Below, one piece after another: positions 51,408 through 60,011 of a DNA stretch of 64,000 bases (its first letter is position 1; each line of letters starts with the position of its first letter). Made by a program: the position numbers and the translations under genes. The notes under the pieces were generated by a model. The model was not told the DNA's origin. It searched no databases and was given only the letters and a program-made list of their open reading frames with translations. The DNA lies in NCBI GenBank assembly GCA_965216195.1, contig OZ244151.1, positions 2,046,001-2,110,000 of the forward strand. The letters run 5' to 3'. This DNA is from Aridibacter sp965216195. GTDB lineage: Bacteria > Acidobacteriota > Blastocatellia > Pyrinomonadales > Pyrinomonadaceae.

Positions 51408-52793
51408 TTATTCTGTTTTCGTAATCCTAGCGCCGATAGTACCTTTTGCGAGTTTGATTTTTACTGCGTCATCTATTTTTGTTGCGCTTGCATCACGCAA
51501 TATCTCGCCGTTTTCAAGCTGCGTTAATGAAAATCCCCGGTCAAGCACAGCAAGCGGCGAAAGCGCGTTTAGCGACGCCATCCGAACCTTCATTTGCTCC
51601 TCTTTTGCTGCAAGAAGTCTATCCATTATCGCCCTTACTCGTTGATCAAATTTCGCGAGTCTGGCTTTACGGTTGCCAAGATTTGATGCCAACCTAAGGG
51701 GAGAAAGCCGCCTGGCGATCTCTTCGTAATGCTTTTTCTTTGCCGCCTTTGATTCAACTAGTACATCTCTCATGCGCCGTTCGAAATCCTCGATTTCATA
51801 ACTCCAATCTTTTACCTTCTGTGGAAACTCGACAAAAACGGAGGAAAGAGTCAGTTCTCTAAGTTCGCTGCGCGCCTTAAAAAAGCGAAACTCGATTAAT
51901 TGGGTCAATGTTTGAACGCTCTGCTTGATCCTTCTTTCGAGGTCGTCTTCGCGTTCGGCTACGATTTCTGCCGCCGCAGACGGAGTAGGTGCTCGCAAAT
52001 CCGCAACCAAATCCGCAATCGAAAAATCAATTTCGTGTCCAACCGCCGAGATCACCGGAATCTCCGAGGCAAAAATCGCTCGCGCAAGCATTTCTTCATT
52101 AAACGCCGACAAATCTTCCGCCGATCCACCACCCCTTCCAACTATCAAAACCTCGATTTTGGTCCCGGACGAAGCGGTTTTGTTAAACTCATTTGCGAGC
52201 AATACTCCTTCACGTACTTCCTTCGGAGCAGTTTCCCCCTGAACGCGTGCCGGAATAAGAACTATATCGACGGATTTAGTTCTCCGTGAAAGCACATTGA
52301 GAATGTCGTGGAAGGCCGCGCCGTTTGGCGAAGTAACCACACCAACTTTCCTCGGAAACTTTGGAAGCGGACGCTTAAATTCATCATCGAAAAGTTTGTC
52401 TTTTTCGAGCTTCGCCTTAATTTGCTCAAAAGCAATTTTCAGAGCACCTTCGCCAACAGGCTCCAGCGATTCAACCAAAATCTGGTATTCACCTCGCGGC
52501 TCGTAAACGGTAAGTTTTCCGCGAACTCGCACCTGCAACCCGTCAAAGGGCTTAAAACGTATACGCCAGTTTGCGCCCTTATAACACGCCGCCTTTAGTT
52601 GGGATTCGGAATCGTGAAGTGTGAAATACCAATGCCCGGAACTCGCATCGTAAAAATCAATGATCTCGCCTTCTATCCACACGGAAGAAAAACGGCGTTC
52701 GAGATCGGCTTTTACCTGTTCATTTAACTCAGAGATCGTGAGCGGCCTGCGTTCTTCGTCATCAAATAGAGATTGTAAGAGTGGAGAATCCAT
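51408..52793 (-). CDS. xseA: Exodeoxyribonuclease VII large subunit
   Basis: 461 residues. OB-fold N-terminal domain (LTISELNEQVKADLERRFSS, VWIEGEIIDFYDASSGHWYF) and the catalytic region (FPRKVGVVTSPNGAAFHDIL, LIVGRGGGSAEDLSAFNEEM, ISAVGHEIDFSIADLVADLR, APTPSAAAEIV). It is the catalytic subunit of exonuclease VII, active on single-stranded DNA from either end. First of the three-gene xseA-membrane protein-xseB unit. Confidence 0.96.
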   Translation of the reverse strand: MDSPLLQSLFDDEERRPLTISELNEQVKADLERRFSSVWIEGEIIDFYDASSGHWYFTLHDSESQLKAACYKGANWRIRFKPFDGLQVRVRGKLTVYEPRGEYQILVESLEPVGEGALKIAFEQIKAKLEKDKLFDDEFKRPLPKFPRKVGVVTSPNGAAFHDILNVLSRRTKSVDIVLIPARVQGETAPKEVREGVLLANEFNKTASSGTKIEVLIVGRGGGSAEDLSAFNEEMLARAIFASEIPVISAVGHEIDFSIADLVADLRAPTPSAAAEIVAEREDDLERRIKQSVQTLTQLIEFRFFKARSELRELTLSSVFVEFPQKVKDWSYEIEDFERRMRDVLVESKAAKKKHYEEIARRLSPLRLASNLGNRKARLAKFDQRVRAIMDRLLAAKEEQMKVRMASLNALSPLAVLDRGFSLTQLENGEILRDASATKIDDAVKIKLAKGTIGARITKTE

Positions 52794-52962
52794 TGGTTTA
52801 ATATTCTAAACAATCTTTCGTTTACCTACGAAGTAAAAGCAGAAAATGGTAATCGTAACCAAAATAGCGATGGATAATTTGCATGAATTTTTGAATCCAT
52901 CTCCAAAACTGTTCGATACTTGATTGCTCCGGCGTAAAATCTCGTTTTTTTAGTTTAGCAAC

Positions 52963-54729
52963 CTAACCACCCGAAACCGAAACAATCGGACCCAGCTTCA
53001 CAAACGCTGTGTCGCGTTTGACCTTCACTTTCAAACGCGGCGATGTGCGATCGCGAGCTGGGTTGGTGGAATCAGAACGATATGTAATTGTATACGCTGT
53101 TCGAAGCTGCAAAACGATGTCGTTATAGGCTTTCTGTAACTCGCTCAAGCGCGAAATCGGGTAATAGACTCCGCCAGAAACTCGTGCGAGAACCTCGCCT
53201 TCTTTTTGCGCCTTCGAAGTCAAAGACATATATCTCGCCCTCAGCGGATCGACCGTGCGATTAGGATCGTTGGTCGATGATGCGGCGATCAGCCCAGAGG
53301 GAACGTAGAGAGGATAGATCAACGCGCCACTTTCCTGAATCGAACCCAAAAGCGAATTAAAAGGCAAAAACGAGCGATTATCATCGCCGTCTGAGAGCAC
53401 GACAATCGCCGACCTTTCGCCTTTCATCGAACGCAGAGTTTCGGTCAAGCTGTATGCAAGCGAGTCGTAGTATGCTGTTCCGCCGCCGGCGTCAAAAGTA
53501 TCAAGACTCTCCGATAAATAGTTTCGATCCTTCGACAAACCGGTTAGCGGTTTAACGTCTTCATTGAATGTAACAATTGCGATTCGATCCTGCGGGCTCG
53601 TCGTATTAATAAAGTTTCGAGCGGCTTTACGTATGAAATCTACGTAATGCTCAATACTTCCTGAAACGTCCAAAAGTAAAACCAAATTAAATGGCGCGGT
53701 GGTCGGCTCGACCGAGATCACTTCTCGCACTTCTCCGCGTTCTGTTAACGTAAAGTCTGGTTTTTTCAGACCCAAGATCGCTCGGTTGTTTATGTCCGTG
53801 ACCTGAACCGTAACTTTTTTAATGCCAGCACTTAAAGGATTTTCTCGATTAGTATTTATGGAGAGATTCGGGGTACGTTTTCGGGGCGGCAGGGTTGCGG
53901 CGTATTCACCAAAAAACTTCGGACTCGAGCGCCGGATCGTATTTGTTAGGAGTGAATCGCCACTTCGAATAATCGCCTTGGCCGCTACTGTTAAAGGCCT
54001 CTCAAGCAGATTTGACGGAACCTCATTTGGACTAACGTTTAATAAAACAATCCCGCGCGCCGTTGTGAAATTGAGGTTGATCAAGCCTTCACTTTTTCGG
54101 CGTTTCTTTTTCTTCTTCTTTCGACTTTCAGAATCGGAAACCTCATCGTCATTTTCGTTGGAGTCATCCTCAGAATCCTCTTTACGAATCCGGCCCTTGA
54201 TTTGAAAGCGGCCGGCCGATTTTTCCTTAACCTTTTCCAGATCAACATCGCTCAGATACCGCGGTTTTGACGCAACCCACTGAAACTTATAGGTCAGATT
54301 TTCAAGCGAAACATCCGCATATATCGTTCCGGTTTCGCTTTTCGCTTGCGCGGAAACGAAATCACCGACTACGTGAATTGAGCCATCTTTAGTTTCCAGC
54401 TTAACGCGCCTGCGAATCGGTAGTTTTACCTTAAAATCGACACGCGTTTTTGGGTCGTCCAAAGAAAAGCTGATCTTAACCCGCGAACCCGAGGCCTGGA
54501 TCTTCAAATCTCCTTCTGAAACCAATGCCGAAGATTCAACAGTGATGGCGGCTTGATTCTCTCTCTCTTCGTCGGTTTCAACCTCGATTCGCCCGTAATG
54601 GTTCTTGATTTCCAGGAGCGCTCCGGAAGCAATTGGAAAGTCTTTGACAAACGATTGCGCCGGCGCGGTCAAAGAGAAGGCCGCGACAATCGTAGAAAGC
54701 GCTAGTATTGTAGTTAGTCCGCTTTTCAT
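52963..54729 (-). CDS. Secreted VWA-domain (VWFA-related) protein
   Basis: 588 residues. Signal peptide about 1-25 (cleavage near APAQ). Residues about 35-150 are beta-rich with DUF4097-like words (LLEIKNHYGRIEVETDEERE, KLETKDGSIHVVGD). A highly charged linker follows (about 182-213, KKKKKKRRKS). The C-terminal part holds the VWA domain with MIDAS DVSGS (354-358) and LSDGDDN, of the type called VWFA-related in Acidobacteria. It probably binds proteins at the cell surface through a metal ion. It starts at the base after the stop of the Ser/Thr kinase gene, so both are coupled. Confidence 0.8.
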   Translation of the reverse strand: MKSGLTTILALSTIVAAFSLTAPAQSFVKDFPIASGALLEIKNHYGRIEVETDEERENQAAITVESSALVSEGDLKIQASGSRVKISFSLDDPKTRVDFKVKLPIRRRVKLETKDGSIHVVGDFVSAQAKSETGTIYADVSLENLTYKFQWVASKPRYLSDVDLEKVKEKSAGRFQIKGRIRKEDSEDDSNENDDEVSDSESRKKKKKKRRKSEGLINLNFTTARGIVLLNVSPNEVPSNLLERPLTVAAKAIIRSGDSLLTNTIRRSSPKFFGEYAATLPPRKRTPNLSINTNRENPLSAGIKKVTVQVTDINNRAILGLKKPDFTLTERGEVREVISVEPTTAPFNLVLLLDVSGSIEHYVDFIRKAARNFINTTSPQDRIAIVTFNEDVKPLTGLSKDRNYLSESLDTFDAGGGTAYYDSLAYSLTETLRSMKGERSAIVVLSDGDDNRSFLPFNSLLGSIQESGALIYPLYVPSGLIAASSTNDPNRTVDPLRARYMSLTSKAQKEGEVLARVSGGVYYPISRLSELQKAYNDIVLQLRTAYTITYRSDSTNPARDRTSPRLKVKVKRDTAFVKLGPIVSVSGG

Positions 54730-56976
54730 CTAAGAATTTGAGGATCCTGAGGCGCTTGACGATATCTTACCAGATTGAATCAAACGCTCCTTAACTCGTT
54801 TTTGCCATTTAGTTTGAGGTTGATCGGCATCATCTAGTTTGCTTAATAATTCCTGCATTGATTCGCCGCCTGCCTGACGAGTCTTAAAGTAAATCAAGGC
54901 TGTAATCACCGAGGTAAAGGACGAAATCAGGAGCGCAATCGGAGTCCAGATCAGCTCGAATATCCCCTCGTTTAAGGATTGCGCTATCCGCCTCGACATA
55001 CTTTTTTCCTCACTATCACTTTTATTCTTTTCTATGAGGATTCCCTTCCGGTTTACCGAGATCGTTTTTCTTTCACTCTTCCGCTCCTCTTCCGTCATCG
55101 GTTTGACGCCGTCTTTTTTCATCTGGTTGATCTCGCTTCGCATTTCGAAATTCCGAATAATCGAACCAACCGAGAATCCAAGAGTACCAGCCAATATACC
55201 GGGAATCATATAGACAAGAAGCGCTGTAGCAAACACTGTTCGAAACGAGCGCTTCGTCAGCTCCATCGAACGCTTAAAAGCTGCTTTCCCTCTCACCCCT
55301 TCCATCATGATAGAAGGCGCAATCAACATAAATTTAGCAGAAAGCCACACGCCGGGCAGCAGACAAAAAGCAAGCCCAATAATAGAAATGATCGTACTTA
55401 CAGTAACCGTTCCAGTAAGTGGTTTCCAGCGCTTTTTCACCTCATTGAAAGCCGCCCGCAGGCTGACTGGACGCAGCGGATAAGCAAGCACCTGCGCTAC
55501 GATCCAGGTAGTCATTCCAACTAAAAAGGCCGCTGCAACAATCTGCAAAAAGAACGTACCCAAGACAAATCCAATGCTCAGAGCTGCTGCAAGGGGGGAG
55601 TCTTCAACCACATTGAAGCCTCGCAAAAAGGCAAAACCCACTCGCGCAAAGGTCAAAACAATTAAGGGAAGAAAGGTAATTACCGTTAAAAGCAGGAATT
55701 TCGGCATCCGCTCGCTGTAAATTACGATCGCGCGCCTCAGCAATACGCCAAGACCTTCTGAATTCGAACGAAGTTTACTTGCAAACGCTTCGGCGGTTTC
55801 CGCCCTCGCTTCAGCATCTTTTGAAAGGGACTGCATCACAATTCCCTTTAGTTTTTTTGGAGTTTTTTTCCCGGCGAGAGGTGGCGGATCGATATTCTTA
55901 TGACCATCCATCACCGTTTTGTAGTCACCCTCAAACGGCAAGTTCCCGGAAAGCATCTGGTAAACAATCACGGCAAGGGAATATATATCAGAACGCGCCG
56001 AAAGCTTTTCTCCACGGCATTGCTCCGGCGACATGTAAAGTGGGGTACCCAAAACTGCACCAACCTTAGTCAGATCGCTAGTAGTTGGCGCTTCAAACGT
56101 AGATTTATCCGTATTATCCGCCTTCGAAATAATCTTGGTTCTCTTATTGTTTTCGGGCTCAATCAGTTTTGTTTCGCCGGATGGAAGAAGCACCGTACCG
56201 CTCTCGGAGTCTACTTCTTTTGATTCGTCGCTAACCGGGGTTTCCTGAACCATCGTACCGGCTTCGGAAGCCAATGTTTCTGATTCATCGGGCAGCGCGG
56301 CCGTAGCGCTTTCTGAGATAAGGGTGTCGCCACCTGCTTTAGCTCTCGTGTCGGAGCCTTCAGAATCGGCGACCGTTTTCCCATCTTCGTTTAAGACCGT
56401 CTGACGCGCTTGTGAAATTTGAGTTGGAATGTCGCTTTGAGTATCGGCCGCACGAACTTCTTCGAGCTTTGCGATACCGAAATCGAGAACTTTAACGGTA
56501 TATCCGCCGCGCTGATTTGGCTCGAGCCAGATATTGTCCGGTTTCAGGTCGCGGTGAATTACTCCCTGTTTGTGAGCTTCTTCAACGGCCGAGCAGACTT
56601 GCTCTATTATCTCTATGGAAAACTCCACCGGGAGGCACCCTTCCTCATCGAGCACCTCTCCAAGTGTGCAGCCATCAAGATACTCCATAACGAGGTACGC
56701 TGCTTCATCTCCATTCTCAAGGCTCGAAAAACCAAAGTCCGTCACGTCAACCACATTTGGATGGCGCAGGCGACCGGCGGCCTTTGCCTCCCGGCGAAAA
56801 CGCTCGACAAACTCAGCGCGCTCCATAAATTCGGGCGCGATAACCTTTACAGCGACAGGACGTCCGGTTCCGATATGAGTAGCGAGATACACGCTTCCCA
56901 TACCGCCTTTACCAAGTTGTCGTTCAATCTTGTATTTTCCGTCGAGGACCTCCCCAACAATACCGCTGAATTCCAT
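54730..56976 (-). CDS. Membrane Ser/Thr protein kinase with insertion in the activation segment
   Basis: 748 residues. Kinase domain: GKGGMGSV (22-29), K44 (VAVKV), HRDLKPDN (141-148), DFG (165-167), then about 135 acidic/Ser-Thr-rich residues (171-305), then GTPLYMSPEQ (310-319) and SDIYSLAVIVYQ. The C-terminal half has several transmembrane helices (FLLLTVITFLPLIVLTFARV, FFLQIVAAAFLVGMTTWIVA, VYMIPGILAGTLGFSVGSII, FELIWTPIALLISSFTSVIT), a DUF975-like or glycerophosphodiester-type membrane region that I cannot name. It is a PknB-type kinase with an unusual membrane part. It lies between the DUF4097-like gene and the VWA gene. Confidence 0.85.
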   Translation of the reverse strand: MEFSGIVGEVLDGKYKIERQLGKGGMGSVYLATHIGTGRPVAVKVIAPEFMERAEFVERFRREAKAAGRLRHPNVVDVTDFGFSSLENGDEAAYLVMEYLDGCTLGEVLDEEGCLPVEFSIEIIEQVCSAVEEAHKQGVIHRDLKPDNIWLEPNQRGGYTVKVLDFGIAKLEEVRAADTQSDIPTQISQARQTVLNEDGKTVADSEGSDTRAKAGGDTLISESATAALPDESETLASEAGTMVQETPVSDESKEVDSESGTVLLPSGETKLIEPENNKRTKIISKADNTDKSTFEAPTTSDLTKVGAVLGTPLYMSPEQCRGEKLSARSDIYSLAVIVYQMLSGNLPFEGDYKTVMDGHKNIDPPPLAGKKTPKKLKGIVMQSLSKDAEARAETAEAFASKLRSNSEGLGVLLRRAIVIYSERMPKFLLLTVITFLPLIVLTFARVGFAFLRGFNVVEDSPLAAALSIGFVLGTFFLQIVAAAFLVGMTTWIVAQVLAYPLRPVSLRAAFNEVKKRWKPLTGTVTVSTIISIIGLAFCLLPGVWLSAKFMLIAPSIMMEGVRGKAAFKRSMELTKRSFRTVFATALLVYMIPGILAGTLGFSVGSIIRNFEMRSEINQMKKDGVKPMTEEERKSERKTISVNRKGILIEKNKSDSEEKSMSRRIAQSLNEGIFELIWTPIALLISSFTSVITALIYFKTRQAGGESMQELLSKLDDADQPQTKWQKRVKERLIQSGKISSSASGSSNS

Positions 56977-57056
56977 AGCTTATGCCAACTCTACCCGTTG
57001 TTTGGTAAGTTATGCAAGTTAATACTAAACACGTTATTATGGGATTAGAAAACTAC

Positions 57057-58322
57057 TTAGGGAAGGAATTTGAAGTTGAGATTAAAATTTCGGTAGCGCA
57101 AAGGGGCGCTAGCGATTTTCGTCCTTTTCTTGGGAAGTTTCATAAAGCTGATCGAGCCATTAACGGTGCTAAAACTGAGTTCGCAAGAGCCTTCTCCAAT
57201 CCGGCCGTTCACGCGACTAAAATCACCATCTCTTTTCTTTTCGAGATCCTTGATTGAAAAATTCGTGCGAAAAACCCCGCCATACACAGCCTTAAAACTG
57301 CATGAGCTTTCTTCAGGAACCGCCAGCCTGATAACTCCGTAATGCGAACTAAAACTATATCTGCCGTAATTTGCGAGATTGCCAATATAATTGACCGCAC
57401 CGGAGACAGAATTAACTTCGACCTCTCTTTGTCCGACAGACTGAAGAGTTACCGAACCCCCCTGAGTTTTCGCTTTCAGATAGTCGCCAATTTCGTTTGT
57501 TTCGGTCTTGTAAGCAATAATGCTGCCATCGGTTGTGGAAACATTCATTTTCCCGCCCGATTCCTTCACGACAAGGTTACCGCCGTAAGTCTTGGCTTTA
57601 ATGCCGTTGTTAATTCGGTTGAGGTATATATCGCCGTCATTGTTTAATACCTCGACCCATTTGACCGTATCGACACTTGTTTCACTCACATCGCTTTTTA
57701 TCTTGACGCTCGCATTTTTGGGAACATCAAGTTCAATTTCCTTGCCCATCAGACAGGTGTTAGTACCGCTATCCCGAACGATAAACGGCTGAGCGCTCGC
57801 TCCAACTCCTCTCCCTGATCCTACGGATGATCTTGAAGTACTCCTTCGGGTTCTTGGAAAGCTTCGCCGTTTCTCGTAGCCGACAACCTCAATCCAAACC
57901 GGTGTCTTATCACTTTTCTTCTCGATTACCTTAAAATCTACAGTACGGCCATTATCTACAAAAGCTCTTACTTCGTTGCGATTCCAGCCATTTACGTTAA
58001 CCTTTCCGCTCGAGACACAAAACGAAACATAAACCTTTGGATGAACCGTAATCGACTTCTCATGAGAATCTCCCCCAACTCGTGTCCGGACGCGTGACGT
58101 AACAGCTATAGGAACCGGCGGCGCTGTTGGAGCCGGTAAAAAACTAACGGGCTTTTCCGGTCGCGGTGTGATTACGGCTTTCGTCGTTTTCTTATCCTTG
58201 CATTCTTTGCTTTCTTTGGTTTGTCCAAACGAAAACCCAGCAAGTAAAGAAACAGCCACGAAGGCTAAAAACGCCGTAAGAAACCTTTCGTTAGTATTGA
58301 TTTGTCCTAAAAAACGTTTCAT
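57057..58322 (-). CDS. Exported DUF4097-like beta-strand repeat protein
   Basis: 421 residues from the ATG at 58322 (MKRFLGQINTNERFLTAFLA); a TTG three codons upstream is also possible. A signal peptide ends near SFG-Q. After a Pro-rich stretch the body is repeated beta strands (KSDVSETSVDTVKWVEVLNN, GDIYLNRINNGIKAKTYGGN, GSIIAYKTETNEIGDYLKAK, NSVSGAVNYIGNLANYGRY), typical of DUF4097 adhesin-like families. It probably lies in the periplasm or outside. It follows the anti-sigma gene by 15 nt, so it is probably part of the ECF operon. Confidence 0.7.
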   Translation of the reverse strand: MKRFLGQINTNERFLTAFLAFVAVSLLAGFSFGQTKESKECKDKKTTKAVITPRPEKPVSFLPAPTAPPVPIAVTSRVRTRVGGDSHEKSITVHPKVYVSFCVSSGKVNVNGWNRNEVRAFVDNGRTVDFKVIEKKSDKTPVWIEVVGYEKRRSFPRTRRSTSRSSVGSGRGVGASAQPFIVRDSGTNTCLMGKEIELDVPKNASVKIKSDVSETSVDTVKWVEVLNNDGDIYLNRINNGIKAKTYGGNLVVKESGGKMNVSTTDGSIIAYKTETNEIGDYLKAKTQGGSVTLQSVGQREVEVNSVSGAVNYIGNLANYGRYSFSSHYGVIRLAVPEESSCSFKAVYGGVFRTNFSIKDLEKKRDGDFSRVNGRIGEGSCELSFSTVNGSISFMKLPKKRTKIASAPLRYRNFNLNFKFLP

Positions 58323-58337
58323 TAAAAACAATGCCGC

Positions 58338-59303
58338 CTAATCTAAACTCGCTACCAATTCCGACCTTTCCGAAACAGAATTAAGCAAGTCGATCTTATT
58401 CTGATACGACGTCTTCAAAAGCTCCTTCGCTGCGGCATTTTTGGGGTTCTTGCGAACCACAGCTTTCATTTTCTTGATTGTATGATTGAGCATCGCCAAG
58501 TTTTTCTCAAAAGCAATTCTCTCCTTCGGACGAAAGACCTCGTCTTTATTCGCGTCTACATTTCGATTCAAAGTTGCGATCGTACTGATATAAACGTCTT
58601 CACCAAGAATTGCCGGCGCATTCGCCTTAGGCGTAACGCTGGCTTTTCTACGAGATGCCTTTCGTTTACGAGACGCCCCAGTTGGTCTGTATCCCGCCTT
58701 TATAACTCTTGGTCTGGCGTTTCGGTTTTTCGGCACATAAACCGTTGGAATCTTCTTAGGAGCAGCCCGTTTATCGCTTTTTAGATCATCGCTAGTTTCA
58801 ACTTCATCGGCTCCCGAAACTTCCTGATCACGACCCCCAATTTTTTCAACCTGCGGAGCTTTTTGAACAATCTCGGATGGGTTAACAACGACAACCTGTT
58901 CCAATCCACTCATCGGGGGTAACACTTTTAGCGCCACCGCGAATGTGCCAACAAATAACACCGTTACGGCGACCGCAGCAAAAGCAGGACTGCGCAAATC
59001 AATTTCCTTGATAAACGCAAGCTGCGCACCCAATCTTTCTCGCCAGCCGACCTTCGACTCTGCCTCAATCTCCTTAATCGAAGCAAAAACTTTTGTGCGA
59101 AGTCTTTCGGTTGGGACCAAAGGGTTTAATTCACTTTCGAGCGCAGCAAAAACAGTCGCGCTTTCCTCTTCGAGTTCGCTTACCATCGAGGCACACTTAT
59201 CGCAAAGCGCCACGTGCTTAATAACTTTTTTAGATAAATCGGGGGCTATCTCGCCATCTAAATAGGCCTGAATAGTGCCAATTTCAAAGCATTTATCCTT
59301 CAT
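58338..59303 (-). CDS. Anti-sigma factor with zinc-binding (ZAS) N-terminus
   Basis: 321 residues. The zinc anti-sigma motif H30-x3-C34-x2-C37 (HVALCDKC), then a cytoplasmic stretch, a transmembrane helix about 106-127 (SPAFAAVAVTVLFVGTFAVA) and an exported Lys/Arg/Ala-rich region (RRKASVTPKANAPA) with a C-terminal helical part. It would hold the ECF sigma factor at the membrane and release it on a signal. Its start overlaps the sigma gene stop (ATGA). Confidence 0.88.
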   Translation of the reverse strand: MKDKCFEIGTIQAYLDGEIAPDLSKKVIKHVALCDKCASMVSELEEESATVFAALESELNPLVPTERLRTKVFASIKEIEAESKVGWRERLGAQLAFIKEIDLRSPAFAAVAVTVLFVGTFAVALKVLPPMSGLEQVVVVNPSEIVQKAPQVEKIGGRDQEVSGADEVETSDDLKSDKRAAPKKIPTVYVPKNRNARPRVIKAGYRPTGASRKRKASRRKASVTPKANAPAILGEDVYISTIATLNRNVDANKDEVFRPKERIAFEKNLAMLNHTIKKMKAVVRKNPKNAAAKELLKTSYQNKIDLLNSVSERSELVASLD

Positions 59304-59866
59304 ACTTCGCCTCCAATTTTACCGTACACTCTCATAAATTCCTTCTTACCGCGCGCAACGTAAGTGCCAATACTCGTCTCATTTAGAGACAATGCGTCGG
59401 CAATTTCTCGATACGACAAACCCTGTTGTTTCAAAATCAGACAGCTTCTTAAGGGTTCTTTTACTTTTTGTAAAGCGTTGCGGACTTCCTCAGCCGTTTC
59501 GCGGGATTCATATTCCTTTTCGGCGGTGAAATTGTCTTGCTTTCCTTGCTCTTTGACGTAATTCTCTTCCCGAACGTTTGCCCGTGTATTACCACGTATC
59601 GTATTTTTCGCAAGGTTTAGCGCAACGCGAATCAGCCAGGGCTTTAGCATTTCCTCGTCTTTAATCGTCTCCAAATTATTGTAGAGACGTATAAACGTTT
59701 CCTGCGTTATATCCTCTGCCAAACCGGCATCCCGAACAATCGCACACGCCGCCCTGAAAACAGTCCTGTTATGAAGCGTAAAAGCTTCATCAAACACGAT
59801 TTCTTCTTTTGCAGTCGCTGTTTGTCCGGACATTACGTCCACTATTGTTTTCACGCCTTCGCTCAT
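59300..59866 (-). CDS. ECF RNA polymerase sigma factor
   Basis: 188 residues. Region 2: VRDAGLAEDITQETFIRLYN. Region 4: LKQQGLSYREIADALSLNET followed by SIGTYVARGKKEF, a helix-turn-helix. There is no region 3 and no region 1.1, so it belongs to the extracytoplasmic-function group. It directs transcription of a regulon, possibly including this operon. It is the first gene, ahead of its anti-sigma factor with a 4-nt overlap. The promoter lies in the 145-bp gap before 59866-60011. Confidence 0.93.
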   Translation of the reverse strand: MSEGVKTIVDVMSGQTATAKEEIVFDEAFTLHNRTVFRAACAIVRDAGLAEDITQETFIRLYNNLETIKDEEMLKPWLIRVALNLAKNTIRGNTRANVREENYVKEQGKQDNFTAEKEYESRETAEEVRNALQKVKEPLRSCLILKQQGLSYREIADALSLNETSIGTYVARGKKEFMRVYGKIGGEV

Positions 59867-60011
59867 TTTAGCATTCGCCGATGGCTTTCAATAATAGAAC
59901 ACCGCAATTACGAGCTTTGTGACATGTTTTTGGGTTTCCTTGAAGTAGCAATATTTTGCCCTAAACAAGAAACGATTTGCGACCGATTATTGTTTCTGAA
60001 ATTGATTCGAG

